DNA from: Phaeocystidibacter marisrubri
Lineage (GTDB): Bacteria > Bacteroidota > Bacteroidia > Flavobacteriales > Schleiferiaceae
Assembly: GCF_008933165.1 (NCBI RefSeq)
Contig: NZ_WBVQ01000002.1
Location: 767,569 to 831,568 of the forward strand
DNA: 64,000 bases
Direction of reading: 5' to 3'
Shown here: in pieces, positions 9,475 through 18,700 of the stretch
Numbering within the stretch: position 1 is the stretch's first letter
How the letters are laid out: each line of letters opens with the position of its first letter
Made by a program: the position numbers and the translations under genes
The notes under the pieces: generated by a model
The model's database searches: none
What the model was told of the DNA's origin: nothing
What the model saw: the letters and a program-made list of their open reading frames with translations, nothing else

Positions 9475-9949
9475 CTCTATTTTTTACGGGAATCCAGATT
9501 TCTTCTTCCGAGTTTGGATCATGGTTCGAATACCTCTCTCCCATTACTGCAAAATGAGGGCGATGATCGAGTTGATATCCTGAAGCAGGCAACCAGGTTT
9601 CAAAAATATAGCCATAAGTCTTAGGCCCTTCTTCAGGCGTACCCTTGTGCAAAAACACCGCATACATGCCGGCTGGGGACGTGAGCTTCGCCATCCCATT
9701 CGGAATAGATGTAGACTCCACAACCTCCACTGCTGCCCACTTTTCAAATTCGCGAGTAGGATCGAAGGATTGAAAGAAGTCATTGGGATACCGCTCTATG
9801 GAGAAAAGCAAGTCATTCTTAGGCTGTAACTCACCTTTCTTCGGCATAAATCTCTGCCAGAGTTCGCGCGTTTGATTCGTAGCAAAGGACATGTGCATCT
9901 TCATTCCAACCCATTCGCGCTGGGCACACTCTTCCATTCGTAAATACAT
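9461..9949 (-). CDS. GyrI-like small-molecule-binding domain protein
   Basis: A 162-residue protein resembling the effector-binding domain (GyrI/Rob C-terminal type) without a DNA-binding part. Indicators are the beta-rich pattern, the repeated W-residue segments and the ending EEIWIPVK, which is typical of the family. Stand-alone members have been described as drug-binding or hydrolase proteins, but the ligand here is unknown. The start could be 9949 or the Met at codon 5. Its 3' end overlaps the ABC-F gene on the other strand. Confidence 0.72.
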   Translation of the reverse strand: MYLRMEECAQREWVGMKMHMSFATNQTRELWQRFMPKKGELQPKNDLLFSIERYPNDFFQSFDPTREFEKWAAVEVVESTSIPNGMAKLTSPAGMYAVFLHKGTPEEGPKTYGYIFETWLPASGYQLDHRPHFAVMGERYSNHDPNSEEEIWIPVKNRATPL

Positions 9950-10019
9950 GGAGTCAAGATAAGCAGAAGTGACTTCGTAATAAAAATCCTATCCCTTAAC
10001 TTATACTGCTCAAACAAAC

Positions 10020-10487
10020 ATGTACATGACAACAGTTAATGCCTATCTGACGTTCAACGGCAATTGTGAAGAAGCATTTGAATTCTACCGATCGGTGTTT
10101 GGGGGTGAGTTTCCCTACGTTGGCCGATATGGCGACATGCCCATTCTTGAAGGTCAGCCTCCACTGCCAGAACACCTTAAAAACAAGATCATGCACATCA
10201 GTCTTCCCATCAGTGCGGAAACGAGTATCATGGGAAGTGATGCGGGAGGTGCATGGGCAGAGAAGGCGACTATTGGAGACAATATCACTCTATCTATCAA
10301 CACAAAAGATCCTGATGAAGCCAAGAGGTATTTTGACCAGCTATCTGCAGGAGGAAAAGTGAAAATGCCGTTTGAGCTCACCTTCTGGCATGCGTACTAT
10401 GGGTTGTTCACAGACAAATTTGGAATCAATTGGATGGTGAATTGTGAAACAAGCGATCACGAAGCGTACGAGAAAGGTCAGAAATAA
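10020..10487 (+). CDS. PhnB-like VOC-superfamily protein
   Basis: A 155-residue protein of the PhnB/glyoxalase-like (vicinal oxygen chelate) family. It opens with the family-typical TVNAYLTFNGNCEEAFEFYRSVFGGE and ends with a WHAYYGLFTDKFGINWMVN segment. The canonical metal-binding residues are not obviously all kept, as is usual in this subgroup, whose members mostly lack a known reaction. ATG at 10020 and an in-frame ATG at 10026 are both possible. Confidence 0.82.
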   Translation: MYMTTVNAYLTFNGNCEEAFEFYRSVFGGEFPYVGRYGDMPILEGQPPLPEHLKNKIMHISLPISAETSIMGSDAGGAWAEKATIGDNITLSINTKDPDEAKRYFDQLSAGGKVKMPFELTFWHAYYGLFTDKFGINWMVNCETSDHEAYEKGQK

Positions 10488-10883
10488 CAAATCCTCCCAA
10501 CGAACAAGAATGTGAACGATGGGAGGAAATGTAATCTTCCGAGTAACCTGCATCAAGTAATACTCGGATGGAGGATGGAGAGACCTATTTTCCATCCAGG
10601 GATTGACGGGACTGAGATAGTCCCAATCAAGAAAACGGAGGGTGAATCATGCGAGAGGGATTCCTTCTCTCCGCTTCCCAACTACTAACCTTACTACGAC
10701 ACTTGAAGGGATATTAACTCTATTTCTCGCATAAGCACAGAGACTGTACTTCCGTTCTTCAAGATCATGTCAAAGAAACCCCTTCCAAATCTTCTATTTG
10801 TCAGTATTTTACTTAAATGTCCATCACGAAATCTCTATTCTTTTGTCAGTCTTTCACTGAATTGATACTCATTCCCTCCAACC
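10488..10883. other. Gene-free interval with five consecutive hairpins
   Basis: No convincing gene. Between 10492 and 10673 five inverted repeats follow one another: 10492-10499/10520-10527, 10538-10545/10561-10568, 10573-10579/10591-10597, 10608-10613/10619-10624 and 10636-10648/10659-10673. The arrangement suggests a structured RNA on one strand, but no known RNA family motif (tmRNA, RNase P, SRP) was seen. The part after 10690 shows nothing notable. Confidence 0.5.
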
Positions 10884-11342
10884 ATGAAGCATTACGGAAT
10901 TCTTTTGACCCTTGTTTTTACTTCCTGCGCCCTTTTTAAGTCGCCCATAACCGATCCCATGCCCACGTTTCTACCCGATGTAAAATGGGAAATGGCCTCT
11001 TGGGAATTGGAAGAAACCCATCGACTTAGATTGATTCATTCCCGAGACTTCCGAGAAGTATACCAAGAGAGCAATCACAAACTATCATCCTTTGGCGTAG
11101 ATAACATCATCTTCTATTTTGCCGTGATTGAAGGCAGGGGTGATCGTCCGCTTTATGAAGTCATTGTAGATTTCACCTCAGAAGAAGCGAGAGATAACTA
11201 CGCGCATGATCACTTAGGCGAACCGAATACAGAAAATGGGGAATGGGATTTCACGACAGAAGGTGCTCATTATCGAGCATGGAAATTCCAAAAGAAGCTC
11301 GTAGTCGTCAAGGTAATTCCCGGATGTGAATGGGACGAATAA
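10884..11342 (+). CDS. Small lipoprotein, function unknown
   Basis: A 152-residue protein with a short signal ending in lipobox FTSC (Cys about 15), so a probable lipoprotein. The mature part is alpha/beta and acidic, with several conserved-looking aromatic residues. I do not recognise the family. It is followed after 75 bases by the orphan ABC ATPase gene on the same strand, so the two could be cotranscribed. Confidence 0.7.
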   Translation: MKHYGILLTLVFTSCALFKSPITDPMPTFLPDVKWEMASWELEETHRLRLIHSRDFREVYQESNHKLSSFGVDNIIFYFAVIEGRGDRPLYEVIVDFTSEEARDNYAHDHLGEPNTENGEWDFTTEGAHYRAWKFQKKLVVVKVIPGCEWDE

Positions 11343-11417
11343 ATTCTACCTTTAGAGGAATATCAGTTTCCAGTGCTCTTTAGTACATTAGTCGACCAAC
11401 AAGAATCGAATACACCT

Positions 11418-12104
11418 ATGTCCAAGCCCATCATACAACTCGAAGGAATCAAGCGGAATTTTGAATTGGGCAAGGTGACCGTAAAAGTTCTGATGGGCAT
11501 TGATCTCGTCATTGAAGAAAACGAATACGTCGCTTTGATGGGACCGTCGGGTAGTGGCAAATCCACATTGATGAACTTGTTGGGTTGTTTAGATACCCCC
11601 ACTTCGGGCAAATACCTGTTGAATGGAACGGATGTGAGTGGATTGAGCGACAACGAATTAGCCGATATCAGAAACAGAAATATCGGTTTCGTATTCCAAA
11701 CCTTCAACCTTCTGCCTCGCCAAACGGCATTGGACAACACCGCTCTTCCCCTTGTCTATTCCGGGGTTGGAAAAACAGCTCGAAGGGCAGAAGCAGCTAG
11801 CGTACTCCATCAGGTTGGACTAGGCGACCGAATGGACCATCAGCCCAACCAGCTCTCTGGAGGACAACGCCAACGCGTAGCGATTGCCCGTGCTTTAGTA
11901 AACAAACCCGCACTCATTTTGGCCGATGAACCAACTGGTAACCTCGACTCCAAGACTTCTGTGGAAATCATGCAATTGTTTGATGAGATCCACAAAAAGG
12001 GCAACACCATTGTACTGGTCACACACGAGGAGGAGATTGCCCAGCACGCCAACCGAATCATACGCCTCCGTGACGGTCAGATTGAAAGTGACGAGAGAAA
12101 ATAA
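11418..12104 (+). CDS. ABC transporter ATPase, LolD/MacB type
   Basis: A 228-residue ATPase with Walker [10 protein letters not shown] (residues 42-50), signature LSGGQRQR, Walker B LILADEPT and the H-loop VTHEEE. The size and sequence place it with LolD/FtsE/MacB ATPases that drive lipoprotein release or MacB-type export. The ATG at 11418 is chosen over 11373 because it starts immediately before the domain. No cognate FtsX/MacB-type permease is encoded beside it, so its partner must be elsewhere. Confidence 0.9.
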   Translation: MSKPIIQLEGIKRNFELGKVTVKVLMGIDLVIEENEYVALMGPSGSGKSTLMNLLGCLDTPTSGKYLLNGTDVSGLSDNELADIRNRNIGFVFQTFNLLPRQTALDNTALPLVYSGVGKTARRAEAASVLHQVGLGDRMDHQPNQLSGGQRQRVAIARALVNKPALILADEPTGNLDSKTSVEIMQLFDEIHKKGNTIVLVTHEEEIAQHANRIIRLRDGQIESDERK

Positions 12105-12223
12105 CCCATTAATAGACCGTCTCTATATCTCCGTCTACACTAGTCTCAATTCACGGCTCATCCCTTATAAACACTAGCATTTAGGGTATACGCCCAAATC
12201 CTAGGGGTTCCCCTTTTATTTCA

Positions 12224-12231
12224 TACTTTTG
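12224..12231 (+). promoter_or_regulatory. Bacteroidota -7 box of the SUF operon
   Basis: TACTTTTG matches TAnnTTTG and lies 31 bases before the first SUF start. A GGGGTTCCCC palindrome (12204-12213) sits just upstream and could bind a regulator. Confidence 0.6.
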
Positions 12232-12262
12232 CAGTCAGAATTAGACTGATTCCAAACAAGGT

Positions 12263-12595
12263 ATGATAAACGTATCCGACACAGCAGTAAACAAGCTCAT
12301 CGGCTTGATGGCAGAAGAGGGCAAGACGCTCGAGACTGCCTACATCCGCGTTGGTGTCACTAGCGGCGGATGCTCTGGCCTTTCTTACAAGATGGAAATC
12401 GTCGGCGAGGAACAGGCAGAAGGAGATAAACTCTTTGAAGATAAGGGTGTTAGAATATTAGTCGATAAGAAGAGCCTACTCTACCTCTTGGGTACCACCC
12501 TTGAGTACAGCGGAGGTTTGAATGGAAAAGGATTTGCGTTCAACAACCCGAACGCTTCACGCACTTGTGGCTGCGGCGAAAGTTTTGCCGTATAA
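12263..12595 (+). CDS. A-type iron-sulfur carrier protein (SufA/IscA family)
   Basis: A 110-residue protein of the HesB/IscA family. The three conserved cysteines are Cys37 (GGCSG), Cys102 and Cys104 (CGCG). Such proteins carry iron or assembled clusters from the SUF scaffold to target apoproteins. It is the first gene of the operon, 21 bases before sufB. ErpA-like or SufA-like function cannot be separated by sequence alone; position in the operon favours a SUF-dedicated carrier. Confidence 0.92.
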   Translation: MINVSDTAVNKLIGLMAEEGKTLETAYIRVGVTSGGCSGLSYKMEIVGEEQAEGDKLFEDKGVRILVDKKSLLYLLGTTLEYSGGLNGKGFAFNNPNASRTCGCGESFAV

Positions 12596-12616
12596 CGACA
12601 GATAGCGCAGGATTTC

Positions 12617-14059
12617 ATGAGCAATAGCGATCAAATTTTAGATGATGTAACTCGGAGTGAGTACAAGTACGGTTTTTACACCAACGTAGAATCCGACAAG
12701 GCTCCAATTGGCCTAAATGAGGACATCATTCGATTTATTTCAGCAAAGAAGAACGAGCCAGAATGGATGACGGAATGGCGATTAGACGCCTACCGCAAAT
12801 GGCTAGAAATGAAAGAGCCAAATTGGGCCAAGGTGAAATACACCAAACCCAACTTTCAGGACATCACGTACTTCTCTGCACCCAAGAAGAAAAAAGGTCC
12901 AGACAGCCTAGAGGAAGTAGACCCAGAGCTTCTCAAAACATTTGAGAAACTCGGTATTTCCATCGATGAGCAAAAGCGTCTAACTGGTGTGGCAATGGAC
13001 GTTGTGGTAGACTCCGTATCGGTGGCCACTACCTTCAAGAAAACGTTGGGAGAATTGGGAATCATTTTCTGCTCCATGAGTGATGCCATTCAAGAGCATC
13101 CAGAACTGGTGAAGAAATACCTCGGTACCGTGGTTCCCAAAACGGACAATTTCTACGCTGCATTGAATTCTGCGGTATTCACCGACGGTTCTTTCTGTTA
13201 TATCCCCAAGGGCGTTCGTTGTCCTATGGAACTTTCCACCTATTTCCGCATCAACGAAGCAGGTACTGGACAGTTCGAGAGAACTTTGGTTATTGCCGAT
13301 GAGAGCAGTTATGTGAGCTACCTCGAAGGCTGTACAGCACCTCAGCGGGATGAGAACCAACTCCATGCTGCAGTTGTAGAACTCGTTGCTTTAGACGATG
13401 CTGAGATCAAATACAGCACCGTGCAAAACTGGTATCCCGGTGATTCCAAAGGCAAGGGTGGAGTATACAACTTCGTGACAAAGCGAGGCATTTGCGAACG
13501 CAATGCTAAGATCAGCTGGACGCAAGTAGAAACCGGTTCTGCCGTTACTTGGAAGTATCCGAGCTGTATCTTGAAAGGAGACAACTCCATTGGTGAGTTT
13601 TACTCCGTTGCAGTAACGAACAACTTCCAGCAAGCCGACACAGGCACCAAGATGATTCACTTGGGGAAGAACACGAAGAGCACCATCATCTCGAAAGGTA
13701 TATGTGCGGGTTCATCAGACGGTAGCTACCGTGGATTGGTGAAAATTGGACCACGTGCTCACAATGCTAGAAACTTCTCTCAATGTGATTCACTCTTGAT
13801 GGGTGACGGATGTGGTAGTCATACTTTCCCTTACATCGAAGTAGGAAACAAGACGGCTAAGGTTGAGCACGAAGCAACGACCTCAAAAATTGGTGAAGAT
13901 CAAATCTTCTACTGTAACCAGAGGGGCATTGCCACAGAAGAGGCCATTGCCCTCATTGTTAACGGTTACTGTAAAGACGTTTTGAATCAACTTCCAATGG
14001 AATTTGCCGTAGAAGCTCAGAAGCTTTTGGCTATTTCTCTAGAAGGCTCAGTAGGATAA
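12617..14059 (+). CDS. sufB: Fe-S cluster assembly scaffold SufB
   Basis: A 480-residue SufB. Typical segments are [41 protein letters not shown] and [13 protein letters not shown], the last holding the conserved cysteine near the C-terminus. SufB forms the SufBC2D complex on which clusters are built, receiving sulfur from a SufS/SufE pair. It is followed by sufC after 43 bases and lies in the operon A-type carrier, sufB, sufC, sufD. Confidence 0.97.
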   Translation: MSNSDQILDDVTRSEYKYGFYTNVESDKAPIGLNEDIIRFISAKKNEPEWMTEWRLDAYRKWLEMKEPNWAKVKYTKPNFQDITYFSAPKKKKGPDSLEEVDPELLKTFEKLGISIDEQKRLTGVAMDVVVDSVSVATTFKKTLGELGIIFCSMSDAIQEHPELVKKYLGTVVPKTDNFYAALNSAVFTDGSFCYIPKGVRCPMELSTYFRINEAGTGQFERTLVIADESSYVSYLEGCTAPQRDENQLHAAVVELVALDDAEIKYSTVQNWYPGDSKGKGGVYNFVTKRGICERNAKISWTQVETGSAVTWKYPSCILKGDNSIGEFYSVAVTNNFQQADTGTKMIHLGKNTKSTIISKGICAGSSDGSYRGLVKIGPRAHNARNFSQCDSLLMGDGCGSHTFPYIEVGNKTAKVEHEATTSKIGEDQIFYCNQRGIATEEAIALIVNGYCKDVLNQLPMEFAVEAQKLLAISLEGSVG

Positions 14060-14102
14060 TCAATAGAACAATCGCCACAACGGCAAAAACGATAGCACAG
14101 GA

Positions 14103-14858
14103 ATGCTACAGATAAAAAATCTCAAAGCACAGATTGAAGATAACGCGATTCTCAAGGGACTTAACCTAGAAGTTAAGCCTGGAGAAGTTCACGCTATTAT
14201 GGGACCCAACGGCGCTGGAAAGAGCACATTATCCAGCGTTATCGCTGGCCGTGAAGACTACGACGTTACCGAAGGTACCATTGAGTTTCTAGGTGAAAAC
14301 GTGTTGGATCTCAGTCCAGAAGAACGCGCTCAACTTGGCATCTTCTTGTCTTTCCAATATCCCATTGAAATCCCTGGTGTGAGCGTTTCCAATTTCTTGA
14401 AAACCGCCATAAACGAAATTCGTAAAGCTCGTGGTGAAGAACCAATGGGCGCTGCTGAACTCCTCAAGAAGATGAGAGAGAAGTTGGGCGTTCTAGAAAT
14501 GGACAAATCTTTCCTCAGTCGTTCATTGAACGAAGGATTCTCTGGTGGTGAAAAGAAGAGAAACGAGATTTTCCAAATGGCTATGCTTGAACCAAAACTG
14601 GCCATCTTGGACGAAACCGATTCTGGCTTGGATATCGACGCATTGCGCATTGTAGCCAACGGTGTAAACAAGTTTCGCAGCAAGGACAACGCAGTAGTCG
14701 TTATCACGCACTACCAGCGTCTATTAGACTACATCATTCCTGACGTAGTACATGTATTGATGGACGGTAAAATTGTGAAGACAGGCGACAAGTCTCTTGC
14801 CCTAGAATTGGAAGAGAAAGGATACGACTGGATCAAGAAAGAAGTGGCCGCTCTTTAA
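14103..14858 (+). CDS. sufC: Fe-S cluster assembly ATPase SufC
   Basis: A 251-residue cytosolic ABC-type ATPase with Walker [10 protein letters not shown], signature [10 protein letters not shown] and Walker [17 protein letters not shown], the DETDSGLD form being diagnostic for SufC. It powers conformational change of the SufB-SufD scaffold. It lies between sufB and sufD with short gaps. Confidence 0.97.
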   Translation: MLQIKNLKAQIEDNAILKGLNLEVKPGEVHAIMGPNGAGKSTLSSVIAGREDYDVTEGTIEFLGENVLDLSPEERAQLGIFLSFQYPIEIPGVSVSNFLKTAINEIRKARGEEPMGAAELLKKMREKLGVLEMDKSFLSRSLNEGFSGGEKKRNEIFQMAMLEPKLAILDETDSGLDIDALRIVANGVNKFRSKDNAVVVITHYQRLLDYIIPDVVHVLMDGKIVKTGDKSLALELEEKGYDWIKKEVAAL

Positions 14859-14880
14859 TCACCCCCAAAGAAGAAACTCC

Positions 14881-16203
14881 GTGGAGGAATTGAAAGATAA
14901 ATTGGAATCGAGCTACATCGTTTTTGAGAACGAACTGAATGGTGAAGCGAACTCTGCCGTACACAGCATGCGTCGCGAGGCCTTCCAAAATTTTGAAAAA
15001 CTTGGTTTCCCTACCAAGCGAAACGAAGAGTGGAAGTACACCAACCTCAAGCCTATTCTCAAAGGGGATTACAAACTCTTTCCCAAAACTGAAGAGGATA
15101 TCGAGTTTAAGGATGTAAAGAAGTACTTCCTCAACGAAATCGATAGTTACAAAGTAGTATTCATCAACGGCGTATATTCAAGCTGGTTAAGTGAAACTAC
15201 GCATCGCGGATACGACATTTGTACGTTTGGAAATGCACTGAATAAATACCCAGACGCGATTGAAGGATACTTCAACAAAATCGCCAAAGGGGAGAATCAA
15301 GCCATGGTAAGCTTGAACACAGCCTTCGCCAAAGAAGGTGCTTTTATTCGCGTTCCAAAGAACACTGCTGTTGATAAGCCTATTCAAATCATCTTCTTCA
15401 ACACGACCAACGATCGTGAGATGATGGTTCAACCACGAAACTTGGTGATCCTAGAAGAAGGAGCTAAAGCAGAAATCATTGAAAGGCACCAGAGCTTAGT
15501 AGAACTTCCTATCCTCACAAATGTGGTAACCGAAGTTTCTGTTGGAGCCAACGCCCAATTGCAATACTACAAGCTTCAAAACGATCACCATGCCGCTTCC
15601 CTCATTGACAACACTTGGGTGAATCAACACAGAGACAGCATTGCGCGCTTTAGCACGTTTAGTTTTGGTGGCCGACTCACTCGAAACAACCTTCACTTTG
15701 CACTGAAAGAGTCAGGTAGCTTTGCTTACATGAACGGTGTAACGATTATTGAAGAAGGTCAGCATGTAGATCATCACACTCTTGCGGATCACCTCGTTCC
15801 TCATTGTGAGAGCCACGAATTGTATAAAGGCATATACGGCGGCAATGCTCACGGTGTCTTCAATGGCAAAATTGTAGTTCACAAGGATGCTCAGAAAACC
15901 AATGCCTTTCAGCAAAACGACAACATTTTGGTCAGCGATAGAGCGAATGTGGATACCAAGCCACAACTAGAAATCTATGCAGACGATGTGAAATGTAGTC
16001 ACGGCTGTACCATTGGCCAGCTAGATGAGGAAGCTCTATTCTACTTGAAGAGTAGAGGAATTGGCGACAAAGAGGCCAAAGCTCTATTGATGTATGCTTT
16101 TGCCAGTGATGCATTGAGCGAAGTTGGCATTCGTCAATTGAAAGAGAAAGTAAACATGCTCATTGCGAAAAAGCTAGGTGTCAATCTAGATTTCGAGCTG
16201 TAA
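14881..16203 (+). CDS. sufD: Fe-S cluster assembly protein SufD
   Basis: A 440-residue SufD, starting with GTG 22 bases after sufC. Recognisable segments are KRNEEWKYTNL near residue 45 and, towards the C-terminus, ADDVKCSHGCTIGQLDEEALFYLKSRGI, which is the SufD signature. It partners SufB and takes part in iron entry. The gene ends the operon; a strong terminator follows 23 bases later. No sufS or sufE follows, unlike many related genomes. Confidence 0.96.
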   Translation: MEELKDKLESSYIVFENELNGEANSAVHSMRREAFQNFEKLGFPTKRNEEWKYTNLKPILKGDYKLFPKTEEDIEFKDVKKYFLNEIDSYKVVFINGVYSSWLSETTHRGYDICTFGNALNKYPDAIEGYFNKIAKGENQAMVSLNTAFAKEGAFIRVPKNTAVDKPIQIIFFNTTNDREMMVQPRNLVILEEGAKAEIIERHQSLVELPILTNVVTEVSVGANAQLQYYKLQNDHHAASLIDNTWVNQHRDSIARFSTFSFGGRLTRNNLHFALKESGSFAYMNGVTIIEEGQHVDHHTLADHLVPHCESHELYKGIYGGNAHGVFNGKIVVHKDAQKTNAFQQNDNILVSDRANVDTKPQLEIYADDVKCSHGCTIGQLDEEALFYLKSRGIGDKEAKALLMYAFASDALSEVGIRQLKEKVNMLIAKKLGVNLDFEL

Positions 16204-16225
16204 CAGCATTGCACTTGATATAGAA

Positions 16226-16254
16226 AAAGCCCCGCACATAGCGGGGCTTTTTAT
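16226..16254 (+). terminator. Terminator of the SUF operon
   Basis: AAAGCCCCGC (16226-16235) pairs perfectly with GCGGGGCTTT (16241-16250) around a five-base loop and is followed by T residues. Confidence 0.92.
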
Positions 16255-16279
16255 TTGGTCCAAAAGTGTAAATTACAGC

Positions 16280-16765
16280 ATGAAATCCATCTATTTCCTC
16301 CTCCTATTCCCGCTCATTGCCGCCTTCTCAACGAGTGAAACACCAGAACAAAGTGTGAATCGTATGCTGAACAAATGGCACGTTGCGGCATCCGAAGCCG
16401 ATTTCCAATCTTACTTCAGTTATTTCACTGGAGATGATGCAATCTTCATGGGAACCGATGCCACGGAAAAATGGACCATCTCTGAATTCAAACCATGGGC
16501 AAAACCCTACTTTGACAGAGGATCTGCTTGGACCTTCATCCCGGAAAATAGATCGGTTTATTTCAATGAAAACAATACAATTGCTTGGTTTGATGAAGTG
16601 CTTTCATCTTCTCACATGGGTGAATGCCGGGGCACAGGTGTACTAATACTAACCGATGGAGAATGGAAGATTGCTCATTACAACCTCTCGGTTCCCATTC
16701 CGAATGATCTCTTGGGAGATTTTGTAGAGATGATCGCTAATAGTGAAGACGGACAAGATGACTAG
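16280..16765 (+). CDS. Exported SnoaL/NTF2-like protein
   Basis: A 161-residue protein with a signal peptide (about residues 1-17) and a nuclear-transport-factor-2-like fold of the SnoaL_3 kind: an N-terminal helix containing LNKWHVAASEADFQSYFSYF, then FMGTDATEKW and a C-terminal sheet ending WKIAHYNLSVPIPN. Members of this group are often of unknown role. It overlaps the next gene's ATG by eight bases, so the two are probably translationally coupled. Confidence 0.8.
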   Translation: MKSIYFLLLFPLIAAFSTSETPEQSVNRMLNKWHVAASEADFQSYFSYFTGDDAIFMGTDATEKWTISEFKPWAKPYFDRGSAWTFIPENRSVYFNENNTIAWFDEVLSSSHMGECRGTGVLILTDGEWKIAHYNLSVPIPNDLLGDFVEMIANSEDGQDD

Positions 16766-17255
16766 TATCCGCGTACGTCCACGGTTTCGGCATCAAGTAG
16801 AAGGAACCGCCAAAGACATCAATACCAAATTGGTAGAGGGGTTTAAAAAGCATGAAGATGAGATTCACATGATTTTTCTCCCCCACTATCTCGTCGTAGA
16901 ATACAACCCTGACCTCCGCCACTATTGGTCACCTCAACTTCAATTGAGCTTAGAAGAAAATGAGGAAGGAGTGCTAGTTCGAGGACTGTATGGTCCTCAT
17001 CCCAATGTGTGGTCTATTTTCTTTTACGGTTATGCTTCAATGGGTGTACTTTCCACCTTCTTGTGCATAATAGGGATATCTCAAGCCATGGTACAAGGCC
17101 AATACTGGGCGTTTTGGGCTATGGGAGCATGCCTACTCATTGCGACAGTTCTATACCTCATTGCACAATTTGGACAAAAGATAGGAGCCGAACAAACGTT
17201 CGAAATCCACCATATTTACACCGATATCATGGGACATCCTGAACCCATCCATTAA
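16758..17255 (+). CDS. Two-helix membrane protein, function unknown
   Basis: A 165-residue protein with a soluble N-terminal half and two hydrophobic segments in the second half (roughly residues 85-110 and 115-140). The ATG at 16758 overlaps the stop of the preceding gene (ATGACTAG), a common coupling arrangement; a GTG at 16743 would add five residues. No family with known function was recognised. Its stop directly abuts that of the convergent gene. Confidence 0.72.
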   Translation: MTSIRVRPRFRHQVEGTAKDINTKLVEGFKKHEDEIHMIFLPHYLVVEYNPDLRHYWSPQLQLSLEENEEGVLVRGLYGPHPNVWSIFFYGYASMGVLSTFLCIIGISQAMVQGQYWAFWAMGACLLIATVLYLIAQFGQKIGAEQTFEIHHIYTDIMGHPEPIH

Positions 17256-17774
17256 CTACAATGCGCCCGTCGCCATCCAGTACGAGATAACCAGAAGACG
17301 AACAAAAACAGGAAAGAGTCGAACGGCCGCATGGTTGATAAAATATGCCGGGATCAACAGAGCCGTAACCCCTACTCTCATCCATGTGAAATGCGGTTCC
17401 ACTCCTAGAATATAATCGGAAAAGAATCCCGAAAGGCTGAACAGGAACAGCATACCGATGAACGATTTTCGCTTGCTCAAAAAGTACTCCTTGTAACCTT
17501 GTCCATCTGGCGGTGTGAAAATCCGTATGGTTAGAAAATAGAAGATCACGGGTAACATCATCACCAAAAAGTGAGCGTAGTTGTAGGCAATAGCGTCCAT
17601 CTTGTCAAACGTGCTATACCAGCTTTGAGCTCCAATTTCAAAGAGTGCAATTGCCCAAATGATGTATTCCCAATACGACTTTGTAAAGATATCGTGTGTA
17701 TGACTTACCAAATCCACGATAGCCATGCTGAAGATGACACCGTGAAACACCATTAGAAACTCAACTTGACTCAT
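17256..17774 (-). CDS. Polytopic membrane protein, function unknown
   Basis: A 172-residue, very hydrophobic protein with about five predicted transmembrane helices and few charged residues in the helices. No conserved motif with assigned function was recognised. The stop codon touches the stop of the convergent gene with no base between them. Confidence 0.7.
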   Translation of the reverse strand: MSQVEFLMVFHGVIFSMAIVDLVSHTHDIFTKSYWEYIIWAIALFEIGAQSWYSTFDKMDAIAYNYAHFLVMMLPVIFYFLTIRIFTPPDGQGYKEYFLSKRKSFIGMLFLFSLSGFFSDYILGVEPHFTWMRVGVTALLIPAYFINHAAVRLFPVFVRLLVISYWMATGAL

Positions 17775-17830
17775 GTTAGGTAGTTTGGATTTTTCTTTTC
17801 TGCCTTAACAAGTTCGAATAAAAACTCGAA

Positions 17831-18316
17831 TTATGAGTCCTTTCTGGCATTACTCCCAAACATCCACAAAGGCGTTTTATTGAAAACCGCCTTGGCCTCT
17901 GCCTCCAAAACACCCCCAATTACATTGGGAACGGCTCCAAAAAAGGGAGGGAATTTCTCCAACTCTTCATCCTCCATAATATTCCACTTGGAATGTCCGC
18001 CCATGTAAGGAGAAGGAAGAGCATACACCACTTCGCTCACTTTGTACTCCCTAGCCATGAAAGAACACATGGGACAAGGTTCACAATTGGAATATAAAAT
18101 TGCTCCTGACAAATCAGAAGTACCTAATTTCTCATGTGCCATGTGCAAAGCCACTACTTCCGCGTGATCAGAAACTCTGTTGGCCGCAAAATTGAGCGAC
18201 TCCGCTATGATTTGGCCATCCTTCACAATGATAGATCCAAATGGCGCATCACCTCTATCAATACTCTCTTGAGATAAGTCGATGCATCGTTGAACAAATG
18301 GCTTATGGTGTTCCAT
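17831..18316 (-). CDS. Cytidine/guanine deaminase-like nucleoside deaminase
   Basis: A 161-residue zinc-dependent deaminase. The zinc site is His51 with catalytic Glu53 (HAEV) and Cys81/Cys84 (PCPMC). The sequence resembles guanine deaminase/tRNA-deaminase relatives of the CMP/dCMP deaminase superfamily; DAPFGSIIVKDG is typical. The ATG at 18316 is chosen because the longer reading to 18388 is translated from the repeat sequence upstream. The substrate (guanine, or another base) is not settled. Confidence 0.86.
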   Translation of the reverse strand: MEHHKPFVQRCIDLSQESIDRGDAPFGSIIVKDGQIIAESLNFAANRVSDHAEVVALHMAHEKLGTSDLSGAILYSNCEPCPMCSFMAREYKVSEVVYALPSPYMGGHSKWNIMEDEELEKFPPFFGAVPNVIGGVLEAEAKAVFNKTPLWMFGSNARKDS

Positions 18317-18363
18317 GGATTTGAGTTTATCGCAAAGGTAAGGAATGGAGGTGGTAGGTAGTT

Positions 18364-18479
18364 GGTGGCTATTGGCTGCAAGCGACATGCGACAAGCTGC
18401 TGGCCACTGATTCGAGCTTGACGTCTAGCGTCGCGCCTAACCCCAGGGGCCGCTCCCGCTTGCCCCACAATCAAGTTCG
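18364..18479. repeat. Dispersed intergenic repeat, copy A
   Basis: This 116-base stretch begins with GGTGGCTATTGGC and ends with CTAACCCC, AGGGGC, CCCGC, GCCCCA, then TCAAGTTCG. The same blocks in the same order occur at 47564-47781. It lies immediately upstream of the deaminase start, in a gap of 384 bases that contains no other gene. Confidence 0.65.
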
Positions 18480-18671
18480 CAACTTTCCATGCATATAGTC
18501 GTATGATAAACGTTTACTATCGGCTAGTTTTAAAAACTATCCTTTGAACGTTCGGACCCAGAGTAGATCTGAGTAGTTGAGAGGTTATTGAAAGTTGCTT
18601 CATAATCATTTCTCACCCCTCCCCCCTTCTCCAATCATGACTTTCATCAGTGTTTTCCTCCTAAATAGGCG

Positions 18672-18679
18672 TACCTTTG
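18672..18679 (+). promoter_or_regulatory. -7 box of trhO
   Basis: TACCTTTG matches TAnnTTTG, 21 bases before the ATG at 18701. A TTG that could be mistaken for a start codon (18677) is part of this box. Confidence 0.6.
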
Positions 18680-18700
18680 CACCCTGAAATTCAGAAGGTC

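Noticed and set aside
10575-10688. A 37-codon ORF beginning ATGGAGAGACC in the hairpin region
   Set aside because: It lies across several of the hairpins, has no upstream signal and no recognisable family. Chance open frame is more likely.
13391-13660. Antisense ORFs inside sufB
   Set aside because: Reading-frame shadows of a strongly conserved gene.
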